Positions 38,453 to 49,570 of a stretch of DNA of 64,000 bases are shown one piece after another. Under the pieces are notes generated by a model. That model ran no database searches. It saw only the letters and a list, made by a program, of their open reading frames with translations, and was not told the origin of the DNA. Position numbers and translations under genes: made by a program. Location: the NCBI GenBank assembly GCA_034770075.1, contig CM068380.1, forward strand, positions 38,768,695 to 38,832,694, read 5' to 3'. The stretch's first letter is position 1; the number at the start of each line of letters is the position of its first letter. Source of the DNA: Aralia elata (lineage: Eukaryota; Streptophyta; Magnoliopsida; Apiales; Araliaceae).

Positions 38453-38538
38453 AGTCCAAGAAGGAAAAAAACAACAAGCAAAAAAAAATGGAAAATTTTG
38501 AACTTTTCCCGATTAAAGAATGGAACATGTGGTGGATT

Positions 38539-38642
38539 GAGATGGAGTGTTAAACGCACTCGTTCATAAACACATGTAACGAGATGGAGCGTAAAACGCA
38601 CTCGTTCAAAAGAAAGTGAGACGGAGCATAAAATGCACTCAC
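38539..38642 (+). repeat. Three tandem hairpin repeats in the Athila 3' region
   Basis: Unit of about 28 bases, GAGAYGGAGYGTAAAACGCACTC-like, at 38539, 38581 and 38618. The second and third can form stems GCGT/ACGC and GCAT/ATGC around AAA; the first pairs GTGT with ACGC through a wobble. The change between copies is compensated. Confidence 0.7.
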
Positions 38643-39045
38643 TAAAAAGTTAAAAATTGGGGAAGGGTTTAAAAAAAGAGGGATTTAAATGTGGTAATTA
38701 AACCTTGGTGACGATCCTGTGCGTAGTAATTGCTTACAGTAGGTAGATTGGTTGTATTCACTGGTAGAGTTAAGTAAAACTGGAGTTCTTTCTAAGAAAT
38801 TGATTAAGTTTGTGATTTGAGTAACGATTGACTGAAGTTGTTGGTTCGCACATAGCATGGGTGTTGACAAGTGAGATTTGGCTAACTGGTTTGTGACGGA
38901 ACTCTTGCATTAGTTGAATACTCTATTTGAATAGTGGTATTATCTTTGAGGCCAAAGTTGGATATTGCATTATTTGTTGTTTGATTAGGATTCGTATAGT
39001 TAGGGTGATTTGCATATTGCATTGCTTGGGGACAAACAATCGGTT

Positions 39046-39056
39046 AAGTTTGGGGG
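39046..39056 (+). other. Athila polypurine tract
   Basis: AAGTTTGGGGG followed by TATT and the LTR start TGATGAG at 39061. Its place directly before the 3' LTR marks it as the working plus-strand primer site. Confidence 0.8.
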
Positions 39057-39060
39057 TATT

Positions 39061-40383
39061 TGATGAGTAGGTTTTATACCTACGAATTTAGTGCTTTTGA
39101 GCTTAATTTGTTGTTATCTTTGAGTATTTTTTTATTATCATTTTATTCGTTTTTGTGTTTATGTTATGCAGGAGGGAATTGGAAGGGTAATAAGGTCAAT
39201 TCAGGTGTTTGGGAACTAAACTTGAAGCTAGGGGCATTTTGGTAATTTTGGAATATGGCGCCGGGGCGCTATAAATGAATTGGATATGGCGCCGGGGCGC
39301 CAAAGGCAGTTTAGGCGCGGCAGTTTATCTACTAGAAGCAGAATTGGATACGAAAAAGGACTTAATGCTTATCTTATGTAATTAGGGCAACATTAGAATA
39401 GAGGGGGATTATTGATTATTATTCTACCCTTTCTTTAGAGAGAACTTAGAGATATTTTGTGGATTACTTTTGTTCAAGCTCAGGATTTTGATGTGGGTTA
39501 AGCTTACTTTGGAATTTATTCACAATTGGGTTTGATAAAACTACTTCTTCTTAATTCAATTAATTATTTATTTTCCATGAATAGTTTTGATCCCATAATG
39601 GCTTTTGGTTCAGTCATGAACTAATCTCCATTATGGGATTCTAACGGATTTTAATATGTAGTTTATTTAAAGTCTTGATTGCTATATTGATTTATTTATC
39701 ATAAGGAATTTCTATCATGATTGTTTTGCACGTGTGAATGCTTGATCACCATTCGATTGAAGTACTTGTATGGAATTGGAAAATAACATATAAGTTTGGA
39801 TTGTAATCATGATAGCTTATGAATATGAGGCTTAATTGAATAGCTTAATATTTTGTGGACCAGATAGAAATATATTGTTTCACCGTAAGAGTAAAAAATA
39901 AGGGCTTGTGCTTAAAATCAGTATAATTGCAATTTCACATAGAAATATAGTGATTTTGATTATAGTGGTGATTACATGATGTCTATCGAGTATGGATATT
40001 ACGTGAGTTGGTCATAATGCATTGACAAATGGTTATGTCTATTTTAGTGCCCTTGGCTATTTTCCTGTGATATGAGATTCTTCTAGCATGATGATTGTAA
40101 ATTAGATGAACTATTAAATGAAGTTAGGATCCCATTAATTCCAAGTTTGATATATTTTGATTAGTAATTGCGTCTTTAATTATTAATTAATTTAGAAATA
40201 ATTTAATCAACATAATTTAGTCAATAGTTTAGGCAAATAAATATAGTGATAAGATTGATGCATAGTGATTTGATTTGAACCTTTCTTTGTGGGACGATAC
40301 TCTACTTCCTCTGTATTACTTGTTGACCGTGTATACTTGCACGAGTTAGAGCTCTTTTATTAAAGACTTAAAAAGAGGCAACA
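39061..40383 (+). repeat. 3' LTR of the Athila element
   Basis: 1,323 bp, the same length as the 5' LTR, with about 23 single-base differences. Both GC motifs are better preserved here (39257-39270, 39288-39301), and TATAAA is at 39270-39275. Confidence 0.95.
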
Positions 40384-40727
40384 TCCTCCAGATGAGCTAT
40401 CCGAGCCTCCAGCTCCTCGTTCCTGCTGGTCAGTCCCTCAATGATATCGTCGGCAGTGGACCCCATGCCATCAACATAAACAGGTGGCTCCTCTCCCTCG
40501 GTCTCGGGGTCCTCCTCCTCAGCATCCGGGTCCTGACTACCGGACCTCATGACTCCACCTACAACCGGCTCTAGTAGCTCCCTCTGATAGTCCTCCTCTG
40601 GCTCGGACTCCTCCAGTGGTACCCCTGGGGCAATAGGAGCATACCCCACCAACTGCTCAGCAACTACTGGTATATCTATGAACGTCTCCTCCTCCTGGAC
40701 TCCACTGGTCCCTCCTATGTCAGTCAT
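40384..40727 (-). pseudogene. Extra ORF upstream of gag in Tekay B, N-terminal part (acidic)
   Basis: The likely start is ATG at 40727 (MTDIGGTSG); an in-frame Met further upstream at 40802 is possible. The first 80 or so residues are acidic and Pro-rich with clusters such as EESEPEEDY and DAEEEDPETEGEEPP. A coiled-coil stretch then begins (SRNEELEARIAHLED) and is cut by the Athila insertion; it resumes in phase at 25570. The motif RN-EL-R/AHL recurs in the second part, suggesting internal repetition. It lies 218 bases after the primer site, sense to gag. No known family was recognised; an accessory or Gag-like structural role is only a guess. Confidence 0.72.
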
Positions 40728-40945
40728 CCTACAATCACACCGAAAATCAACATTAGTACAACAATAAAATATATTCATTGAAGAAATAAAATTATATTTC
40801 ATTGGGTACTACTCGACTCGATGAATTCCCCAATTCATCAAAACCACATATAATAAATCTCCTCGATTTATCTCCTAACACTCAATACGAGTTTACTATG
40901 AAGGTTATAACCTAGGTTTCATGATCCTAAAGTTTATAACCTATG

Positions 40946-40957
40946 GCTCTGATACCA
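40946..40957 (-). other. Tekay B primer binding site (initiator tRNA-Met)
   Basis: TGGTATCAGAGC on the minus strand, three bases from the LTR end at 40961. It is complementary to the 3' end of plant initiator tRNA-Met, the usual primer of many plant Ty3/gypsy and copia elements. It shows that 40961-45018 acts as 5' LTR for B. Confidence 0.92.
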
Positions 40958-41288
40958 ACCTGTGACGCCCCCAAATTCGGGTCTCCAAATACCCGGATCC
41001 GGTCATCACGATCCAATACAAACATTCACCTCTAACAACATATGGTAACTAAAATGCGGAATATAATAAACATACGTTGTTCATTACAAAGGTGTTACTA
41101 GTCCCAGAATACAAAAAAAAAACCTTAAACACTTATACAAATCCATACCCTAAATAAAAGTCAGGGTTTAAATTACATTAACAGTAATTAACTACACGTC
41201 AATTTAAAATCTGCTACGTGAAGTCTATTACTTCATCTTTTCTTTCCCTTTGTTCTTCCCTGACGTCTCGGGTTTAGCTGCAATGAAG

Positions 41289-41360
41289 TCATGATATAGC
41301 AAGGATGAGCAACGAGTTTGCTCAGCAAGTTTAAAGTACAACAATAAGGATATATCATGA
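41289..41360 (-). other. Conserved nested hairpin (shared LTR)
   Basis: Outer arms TCATGATATA (41289-41298) and TATATCATGA (41351-41360); inner stem GAGCAA/TTGCTC as in the B LTR. Confidence 0.65.
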
Positions 41361-42289
41361 TGAAGGGAATATAGAAAGAGAATTCAACAATTATCAGAAG
41401 CAAGGACAATAAATGCTTTTAGAACAATTGATAGTCGAGTAGACTTTGAACAATAACTTCCAAAGGAGTCAATAGCTAGTTGACCCTCTGGTTACTGGCC
41501 ACAGAATAAGTACTTGAGGGGATCAACCTCGCGTACGCTATGTGTATGCATAACATTTAACTCTGCTAGTTGTACCTTATATATGGTACCTGGGGTACTC
41601 CCCTATAATAAAAGGGGTGTTCATACAGTCTAAGAATCCTTACCATCGATTGGTTCGGATAGCTTTTATAAATTCTCACATACTTGCCTGACCGAACAAG
41701 GGTTCAGACTTAATCACGGATAGTTCGTGAATTTAGGAACTTTAATAGATGTATGAATTCAAATGCACGAGTGCGAATGTCAATAAATACATAGATGTGG
41801 AAAAATTTTAAAAATAATTAGACCACTTAAAGCATGCTTGGAGATAAGATTCAAGCTTAAAGAATAACTTGCAACAATATATACCTTTTTGGCACAAATT
41901 AAAAATAGTGCATAAGGTTTAGAAATTTGCTCAATGTAAAAGTTGAGTGAGATAGAACTTGCATTCAATATACTGAAAGAATGAAGTTAGGGAACTTGCC
42001 TGATTGCTCAGCTACACATAAATTTTAGCTTTAATTAATTGATCTTGGATAACCTATCAGTTGATAAAGTCGGTTTATCCATTAGCATTGCATAACTATA
42101 TATCGATACACTCACTTATGTTATTTATTTAAAAGATAAACAATTCACTATATATATTTAATTTCTGTCTAATCATTAGCTTAACAGAAATTAACTTAAT
42201 GACCTTTAGCTATTAAAATAATTGATAGCTAATCATGATTACTATTCTTCGAATGTTCAGATTATTACCCTTATTGTCTCTAAATATGG

Positions 42290-43240
42290 GTTAATAATCT
42301 TTATTTATTATTTGAATAATAAATTTATCATGGTTTAACAGCAACTAAATACTAGTTGGTCACTTACTCAATTTTATTTATACTTAATTACTATTTACAT
42401 TGAGTAATTATTATTCTCGTTCCTTGTTCATTAATTAAATACTTAATGTATTACTTCTATACACACTTAACTATTATTTAATCTTAAATGATCATTAAGT
42501 ATTTATTATCTTTATCTATAAACAATAATTACTTTACTCATACTTAATTATTATTTAAGGTTAGTTAAATAATAATTAAATATTTATTATCTTTATTTAT
42601 TATGAAATGTTACATAATAAATAATTATTAAATACTTATTATCTTTATTTATTATTACAAATAATTACTTTATTACCTTTATTCATACTTAAGTAAATAT
42701 TTAGTACCTTTATTTATTATTATTTGAAAATAATAAATAATTACTTTATTAATTTCATCCATACTTAATTATTATTTAATATTAATTAGATAATAATTAT
42801 TTATTATCTTTATGTATTAATTATTGATAAGTAATAATTAATTCATTAATTTTATTCCTATTGATAAAAAAAATATTTATTATCTTTATTTATTTTTTTG
42901 TGATAAGTAATAAATAATTACTTGATTAACTTTATTCATATATAAGTATTATTTAATGATAATAATTAAGTATTTATTACCTTTATTTATTATTTATTGA
43001 TAAATAACAAATAACTACTTACTAATTTATTCATCATTATCATTTATTTATTAATCAAATAATAGTTATATTTTTATTACCTTTATTTATTATTTAATAA
43101 ATAAATTAAATAATAAATAATTAATTTATTAACTTTATTCATATTTAATTATTATTCAATGATAATAATTAAATATTTATTATCTTTATTTATTATTCAT
43201 TGATAATAAATAATTATTTTATTAATTTTATTTATTAGTT
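42290..43240 (-). repeat. AT-rich degenerate repeat zone in the shared LTR
   Basis: Close match to about 13330-14290 of the B LTR, with small indels such as an added AAATTAAATA near 43100. Confidence 0.75.
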
Positions 43241-44034
43241 ACAGTGACTAGTTAATCTACAAGTGTGCCATCAGCTCAATTTAATAACCAACATAATAGG
43301 CAACAATTTCTTCCTAGATTATAACAATACTGATTTTGAATTCAATACCCATTCCAAGCGGAAAACCAAATAAAACCAAATTACCAGAACATTAAAGTTT
43401 TGCAATACACAGAGGTTTAAACCAAGCAATTTAACACAGCTCCCTATTACGGTGCATATCAACCACAACAGAGAATTTACACAGTACAAATCCCAAACGA
43501 AAACAACCTGCAATAACCCTAAGGTTCATACAACACAATCCCAGGTTTCCAAACGGAAACAACGCAATACAGTACCAAATGCTTAAATCCCAACAATATC
43601 ATACAATTCCCAAACAGTATGTTATAACCAATACCATTGATAACACATTACCAGAATTCTAAATCAAATAAATCAAGCAAGAATTATCAGAATCCAATAC
43701 CCGGTTTTTAAACCCAAAAACTATAATACAATGTCTGATTTTCAAACCAAGGCAATTACAATAATATACTGTTATACCAGGAATAACCTAAATCAAACCA
43801 AACTATTACAGTAATTTAACAACCCATCACAGTTGCTTAATACCTTGATTTCGTTCGATTGGCTGCCTTCCTTCTTCTTCCAAAGTATGATACCCAGCTG
43901 GACATTCAACGATTAATTTCCTTGACCCTCACTCTACTTTCGAACCCTAAATTTGCATATATTTTGCTCCTAATTTGGGACTCACAAGAACAAAGGAAAA
44001 AAAATCGGAAGCTTTGGTCTAGTGGATGGGCTGC

Positions 44035-44042
44035 AATTTATA
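44035..44042 (-). promoter_or_regulatory. TATA box candidate in the shared LTR
   Basis: TATAAATT on the minus strand, about 975 bases inside the LTR start. As part of the 5' LTR of B it would drive B; transcription was not shown. Confidence 0.55.
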
Positions 44043-45018
44043 GAGGGATTTTTACCCAACTAGGCTAGATATTACCTCAGTTGGCCAGTTAAGGACCAAC
44101 GGTCGGAGGGAGGGGTTGTCCGGTCGTCCTATTGCCAACTGTGAGCTTCGCCGGCACTTCCTCGAGCGTCGCACATCTCGTCGGTCGCTTCGCCTAAAAC
44201 CCAGAACCTAAGGTCCGTTGATGGTTGCCTCCATTATCCGCCGGTCGGCGACCTTCCTCTTCAATCCAACCGGTAGACGCAAGCTGTCGCCGGTGCATGC
44301 CTGGCGACACCACCCATTCCCGCTTTCTCGTTTGACTGACCTGATTGATTGATGGATCGAGAGCTCGTTCGGCTAGTCTTCCTCTCTTCCTGATCGAACT
44401 GATTTGGGGTTTGAGACTTTGATACCGTTTTGGTTCGGTTGCCCCAAACTAATCCTACCGATCGGTTCTTCCTAATTCAAATGGATCCAAGCCGATTGCA
44501 ATTCTATGACCCGACCGGTGAAAGAAATAAGAATGGGCTCAACCCATTAGGGTTGGGCCGGTTGATTTTAATAGAGGAATGGCCCAATACAAATAAAATG
44601 AAAGGAACGAAATGGGCCAGTCTAATAATTTAAAAAAAATGACCCAATGAAATTTGTCCACCTTGTATCTCTAATATTTTAAATTAAAGAACTAAACCCA
44701 TTTGATTAATTATTAAAATGTTTATTTAAACCATAATTCTTCATTTAAATTATTTAATCCGAAAATGATAAATTGAACTTAATTATTAATCTTCTTCCCA
44801 ATTTTCTTGCAATTAAGTTCTTAGGGTTAACTCACTAACTTATTCAAACTATTAGTGAGCCCCTTTAATGCCAAGAAAATTATTGGACCACGTATTTAGA
44901 TAATTAATTAGTAATACCTACATGGATCCAATTAAATTCGTAGAAATTAAATAAAACGAACTCCATATATAAAAAGAATAAATTAATACAAGGTTTTAAA
45001 AAATTCCCGGACATTACA

Positions 45019-45031
45019 TCCTCTCCCCCTT
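45019..45031 (-). other. Polypurine tract of Tekay E
   Basis: AAGGGGGAGAGGA on the minus strand next to the LTR start at 45018, identical to those of A and B. Confidence 0.88.
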
Positions 45032-45065
45032 ATAAAAATTCCGTCCTCGGAATTTCAATCTAGGG

Positions 45066-48000
45066 TTACTCGAATAACTGGGGGTAATTCGCTCTCATTT
45101 TTTCTTCGAGTTCCCACGTGGCTTCTTCCACCACGTGATTTCTCCAGAGAACTTTAATAGAATGAATGGTTTTATTCCTCAGCGTCTGTTCCTTTCTATC
45201 CAGTATTTGAACAGGAATCTCCTCGTACGATAAGTCCTTTTCGACTTGAATTGGCTCATAGGAAATAACATGCTTGTAATCTGGCTTATACGGACGCAAA
45301 ACTGATATATGAAACACGTTGTGAATGTGCTCAAGTTCAGGAGGTAATGCTACCTCGTACGCCACTTCGCCTATTCTCCTCAAAATCTCGAATGGTCCTA
45401 TGAACCTAGGGCTCAATTTGCCCTTCTTCCCAAAATGGATCTTCCCTTTCCAGGGAGATACCTTCAGAAACACAAAGCTACCAACTTCAAGGTCTCGTTT
45501 CTGACGATGTAAGTCAGCATATTTCTTCTGACGATCCTGGGCTGCTACTAACCGTTGTTTTATTACTTTAATAATTTCCACGGTTTGTTGTACCAATTCT
45601 GGTCCCAACAATCTCCGTTCACCAACTTCATCCCAACACAACGGTGTTCGACACTTCCTTCCATACAACGCTTCGTACGGTGGCATACCAATGCTAGCAT
45701 GGTAATTATTGTTGTAGGCGAACTCTACTAGTGACAAGTGGTCGTCTCAGCTGCCACTTAAGTCCATCACAATTGCCCGGAGCATATCCTCTAGAGTCTG
45801 AATTGTTCGCTCACTCTGACCATCAGTCTGAGGGTGATATGCCGTACTCATTCTCAACTGCGTTCCCAGTCTCTCCTGTAGACTTCTCCAAAAATTGGAC
45901 GTGAAGCGCGGGTCTCTGTTAGATACAATAGACACCGGCACTCCATGTCGTGATACTATCTCCTTTACGTAAAGTTTCGCCAACTGCTCCAATTTGTACC
46001 TGATCTTGATTGGTAGAAAATGGGCAGACTTGGTCAAACGGTCTACGATTACCCAGATGGCGTCCAGACCCTTTTGAGTGGTTGGAAGTCCTACCACAAA
46101 ATCCATTGTGATGTGCTCCCACTTCCATTCTGGAATCTCCAAGGGTTGCAATAATCCGCTCGGCCGCTGGTGCTCTGCCTTGATCCTTTGACAAGTTAAA
46201 CACCGGCTGACGAATTCTGCAACTTCTCCTTTCAAGTGCGGCCACCAATAATGCTGACGAAGATCTTGATACATCTTGGTGCTACCTGGATGTACCAAAA
46301 ACCTCGTATTATGGGCCTCCTGCAAAATTTCTTCCCTTAAGTCTGGTACGTAGGGTATCCAGATCCTTCCCTCGAATCTTAGCAATCCTGTGCTGTCAAC
46401 CTTGTACTTCAATGTTTTTCCCTCCGATAGTTGCTTCTTAATGTCAATGCATTCTTCATCAAATTCTTGAGCCTCCTGTATCTTATCCAGTAGAGTCGGA
46501 CCTACTGTCACGGTGAACACTTTTTTGTCCGCCTCCATTGGATACCTAACCTCCAGTTCCAGACGTTCAAGGTCCTTTATCAATTCCTCTTGAACTGTCA
46601 GCTGCATCAATTTCACCTTGCCTTTCCTGCTTAAGGCATCAGCCACTACATTTGCTTTGCCCGGATGGTACATAATTTCACAGTCGTAGTCCTTGATCAA
46701 TTCTAACCATCGGCGCTGCCTCATGTTCAGCTCCTTTTGAGTGAAAATATATTTCAGACTTTTGTGATCTGTATATATCTCGCACTTCTCCCCGTATAGG
46801 TAGTGCCTCCAAATCTTCAAGGCGAAAACTACCGCTGCTAACTCCAAATCATGAGTCGGGTAACCCTTCTCATAGTCCTTCAGTTGACGGGATGCGTACG
46901 CCACGACCTTGCCGTGCTGCATCAGCACACAACCAAGACCTTTGTGTGACGCATCGCTATACACTACAAAACCCCCAATGTTGTCTGGTAAGGTCAACAC
47001 CGGTGCTTGGCTAAGTCTCTTCTTCAACTCCATGAAACTTTCCTCACATTTCTCTGACCAAACGAACTTAACTGTTTTCCTGGTGAGATTGGTCAATGGC
47101 GATGCTATCTTTGAAAAATCTTGTATGAACCTTCGATAGTATCCCGCTAATCCTAAGAAACTCCTGATCTCTGTTGGCGTCTTCGGCTGTTCCCAGTTGA
47201 TAACGACTTCTACTTTTGCTGGGTCCATCGAAACACCATTCTTGTCGATGACGTGACCCAGAAATTGTACCCTCTGCAACCAAAACTCACATTTAGAAAA
47301 CTTTGCATATAACTTCTCCTTCCTGAGAGCTTCCAATACAATCTTCAAATGTTCAGCATGTTCCTCCTCTGTCTCTGAATACACCAAGATGTCATCAATG
47401 AATACGACTACGAACTTGTCCAAGTACTGCTTGAACACACTGTTCATCATATCCATGAATGCTGCTGGTGCATTCGTCAATCCAAATGACATTACCAGAA
47501 ACTTGAAGTGCCCATAACGAGTCCTGAATGTAGTCTTCGGGATATCTTCCTGCCTCACCTTCAGTTGATGATAGCCTGTCCTCAGGTCGATTTTCGAAAA
47601 GTATTTCGCTCCCTTAAGTTGATCAAATAGATCGTCAATTCTAGGAAGCGGATATCTATTCTTAATCGTAACTTTGTTCAACTCCCGATAGTCGATACAA
47701 AGTCTCATCGAACCATCTTTCTTCTTTACAAACAGAACTGGCGCTCCCCATGGGGACACGCTTAGTCTGATATAACCTTTATCAAGTAGTTCCTGCAGTT
47801 GCACCATCAACTCTTTCATCTCTACAGGTGCCATTCGATACGGCGGCTTCGATATTGGTGCGGTTCCTGGTGCCAAATCGATAACGAACTCGGTTTCCCT
47901 GTCCGGTGGCAGTCCCGGAAGTTCATCGGGGAAGACATCAGCGAATTCCCTCACGATTGGTATTTTACTCATCTCATCCCTGACCTGACGAGTATCAATT

Positions 48001-49570
48001 ACATGTGCCAGATAGCACACGCAACCCTTCTTGAGTAATCTCCTTGTTTGCATCATAGTAAGACAACAAGATTGTCTTGGTGACTTACTGCCATAGAATA
48101 CCACCTTCGACTTATTAGGAGTCTTTAGGTGTACACATTTCTTCTTACAATCAATAACTGCTCTGTGAATTGATAGCCAATCCATTCCCAGGATTACATC
48201 AAACTCTCATAGCCGAATTGGTATCAAATCCACATTAAGCTTAAATCCTCGCAATTCAGCACAACAATTCCTATGAATGCATTCTACGGGGATAATTTCC
48301 TTGTTTTCTACTTCTACGTTCACAGGATGTTCTAACTTTTCACGAGGTAAATTTAACTGACTAGCAAATTCTTCGGAAACAAAAGAGCAAGTAGCACCCG
48401 AATCAAATAACACATATGCATTTATATCATTGATTGGGATGATACCTGACACCACGTCTCTGGATTCCATTGCATCCTGAACAGTCATGTTGAACGTGCG
48501 TGCCATCGGTCTATTGGCTTGGCTGGCGGTTGCCCCGTAGCTCGGCCGGTTGCTGTTTCCACTGTTGTTGTTGCTCCTGTTGCCACTCCCGACATCGCCC
48601 TTCCTCTTCGGGCAGTCCTTAATCTGGTGGTCGGGTGATCCACAAGAGAAACATCCTACTTTCTGTTTGTTCGGACATTGAGGAGCCATGTGCCCCGGTT
48701 GTCCACACTGATAACAAACACTCTTCCCCTTCATGCATTCCCTAGTGTGGTTTTTCCCACAATTGCTACACCTGCCAGTTTTCTTCACCTCCCCTCCAGA
48801 TTAGTTTCCTCCGGATTTATTGCCCCCGAACGATTGGCTTTCATTCCATTTGTGCTTATTGGGGTTGCTGCCCCCGCTGCTCCCTGCCCTGGCAGCCTCC
48901 TAGTTCTTCTTTATGTTTTGATTAAATCGGGCTACTACTTCATTGCCCCCTTCCGCAATGATAGCCCTTTCCAGCAGTTCAGCGAAGTTCTTAATTTTCA
49001 ATATTACAACTGACTTCTGCACCTAGGGTTTTAGTCCCAATTCAAACCTTCTCGCCTTCCTGGCCTCGATGTCCACCTGATGTGGGGCAAATCAGGCCAA
49101 CTCATTGAATTTTGCCGCGTACTCGGCGACAGTCATATTCCCTTGTTTCAGTTCGAGGAACTTCACTTCCATGTCCTGGTGTGTATTCTATGGAAAGTAG
49201 TTTTCGAAGAACAACTCTTTAAATCTTTCCCATGGAATGACTCCTTCACCTGCTCGACCCTTATTGGCCTTCCACCAGTAGTTCGCCTCGCCCTTCAGCA
49301 TGAAGGTGGCAAATCCTGTCTTTTGTTCCTCGGCCACCCGTGCGACCTCGAAGACCTTCTCTATCTCCTCGATCCAGGTCTGTGCTTCTATCGGGTTAAG
49401 AGTTCCCTTGAACTCGGGTGGTCCAACCAATTTGAAGTCTTTAAAATTTGCCAGATGATGCGCTGGCTCGGCTGCTGCTTGGGTCCCTCCAGGTGGCGGT
49501 CTTGATTGCATGGCTTCTGCCAACATTTCTGCGAACATTCTCATTGGATTGGATTGATTTCCAACCTCAC
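45066..49570 (-). pseudogene. Tekay E gag-pol polyprotein, many nonsense codons, 5' end cut by Tat
   Basis: A single unshifted frame runs from the insertion point to the stop at 45066. Stops (plus-strand positions): 49188 (Glu in B), 49092 (Arg in B), 49023 (Trp in A), 48900 (Gln in B), 48801 (TAA, shared with B), 48207 (Gly in B) and 45747 (Trp in B). Domains are those of B: gag, three intact zinc knuckles (about 48620-48770), Asp-Ser-Gly protease (about 48400), FIDD reverse transcriptase (about 47390), RNase H, integrase and chromodomain-like end. It lacks the 4-bp deletion and 19-bp duplication of B, so those arose in B alone. Dead by accumulation of point mutations. Confidence 0.93.

Larger units (their letters stand above)
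37925..39060 (+). other. Athila 3' untranslated region
   Basis: 1.1 kb without coding sequence. It contains three identical polypurine-like 11-mers and three tandem hairpins, both listed separately, plus A-rich runs near 38465-38490. Confidence 0.7.
25571..40388 (+). mobile_element. Athila-type Ty3/gypsy element with TSD TCCTC
   Basis: Two 1,323-bp LTRs (25576-26898, 39061-40383) flank a primer site, gag-pol, an accessory ORF and a polypurine tract. TCCTC lies on both sides (25571-25575, 40384-40388). The LTRs differ at about 23 sites by my count (about 1.7%), so insertion was recent, on the order of under a million years at commonly used plant rates. It sits in the extra ORF of Tekay B and itself carries a solo LTR at 27718-31496; without that insertion it would be about 11.0 kb. 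Confidence 0.96.
40961..45018 (-). repeat. Shared LTR: 5' LTR of Tekay B and 3' LTR of Tekay E
   Basis: 4,058 bp, uninterrupted, TGTGACG to GGACATTACA on the plus strand. It is nearly identical to the B 3' LTR once the solo insertion is removed. Contents: hairpin at 41289-41360, AT-rich zone at about 42290-43240, TATA candidate at 44035-44042. The short ORFs at 43859-44068 and 44430-44633 match those of the B LTR and are not considered genes. Confidence 0.93.
12029..49570 (-). mobile_element. Tandem Tekay elements B and E sharing the middle LTR
   Basis: Read on the minus strand the order is E internal region (49570 to 45019), LTR (45018-40961), primer site, B internal region (40960 to 20080, with Athila inside), LTR (20079-12029, with a solo LTR inside). 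The middle LTR serves as 3' LTR of E and 5' LTR of B, as its two flanks show: a polypurine tract on one side and an initiator-Met primer site on the other. Such LTR-internal-LTR-internal arrays arise by unequal recombination between LTRs. E is cut at 49570 by the Tat insertion and its remaining 5' end lies beyond the window. Confidence 0.88.

Noticed and set aside
40946..40957. tRNA-Met gene fragment
   Set aside because: Only a 12-base match next to an LTR, which is a primer binding site rather than a gene.
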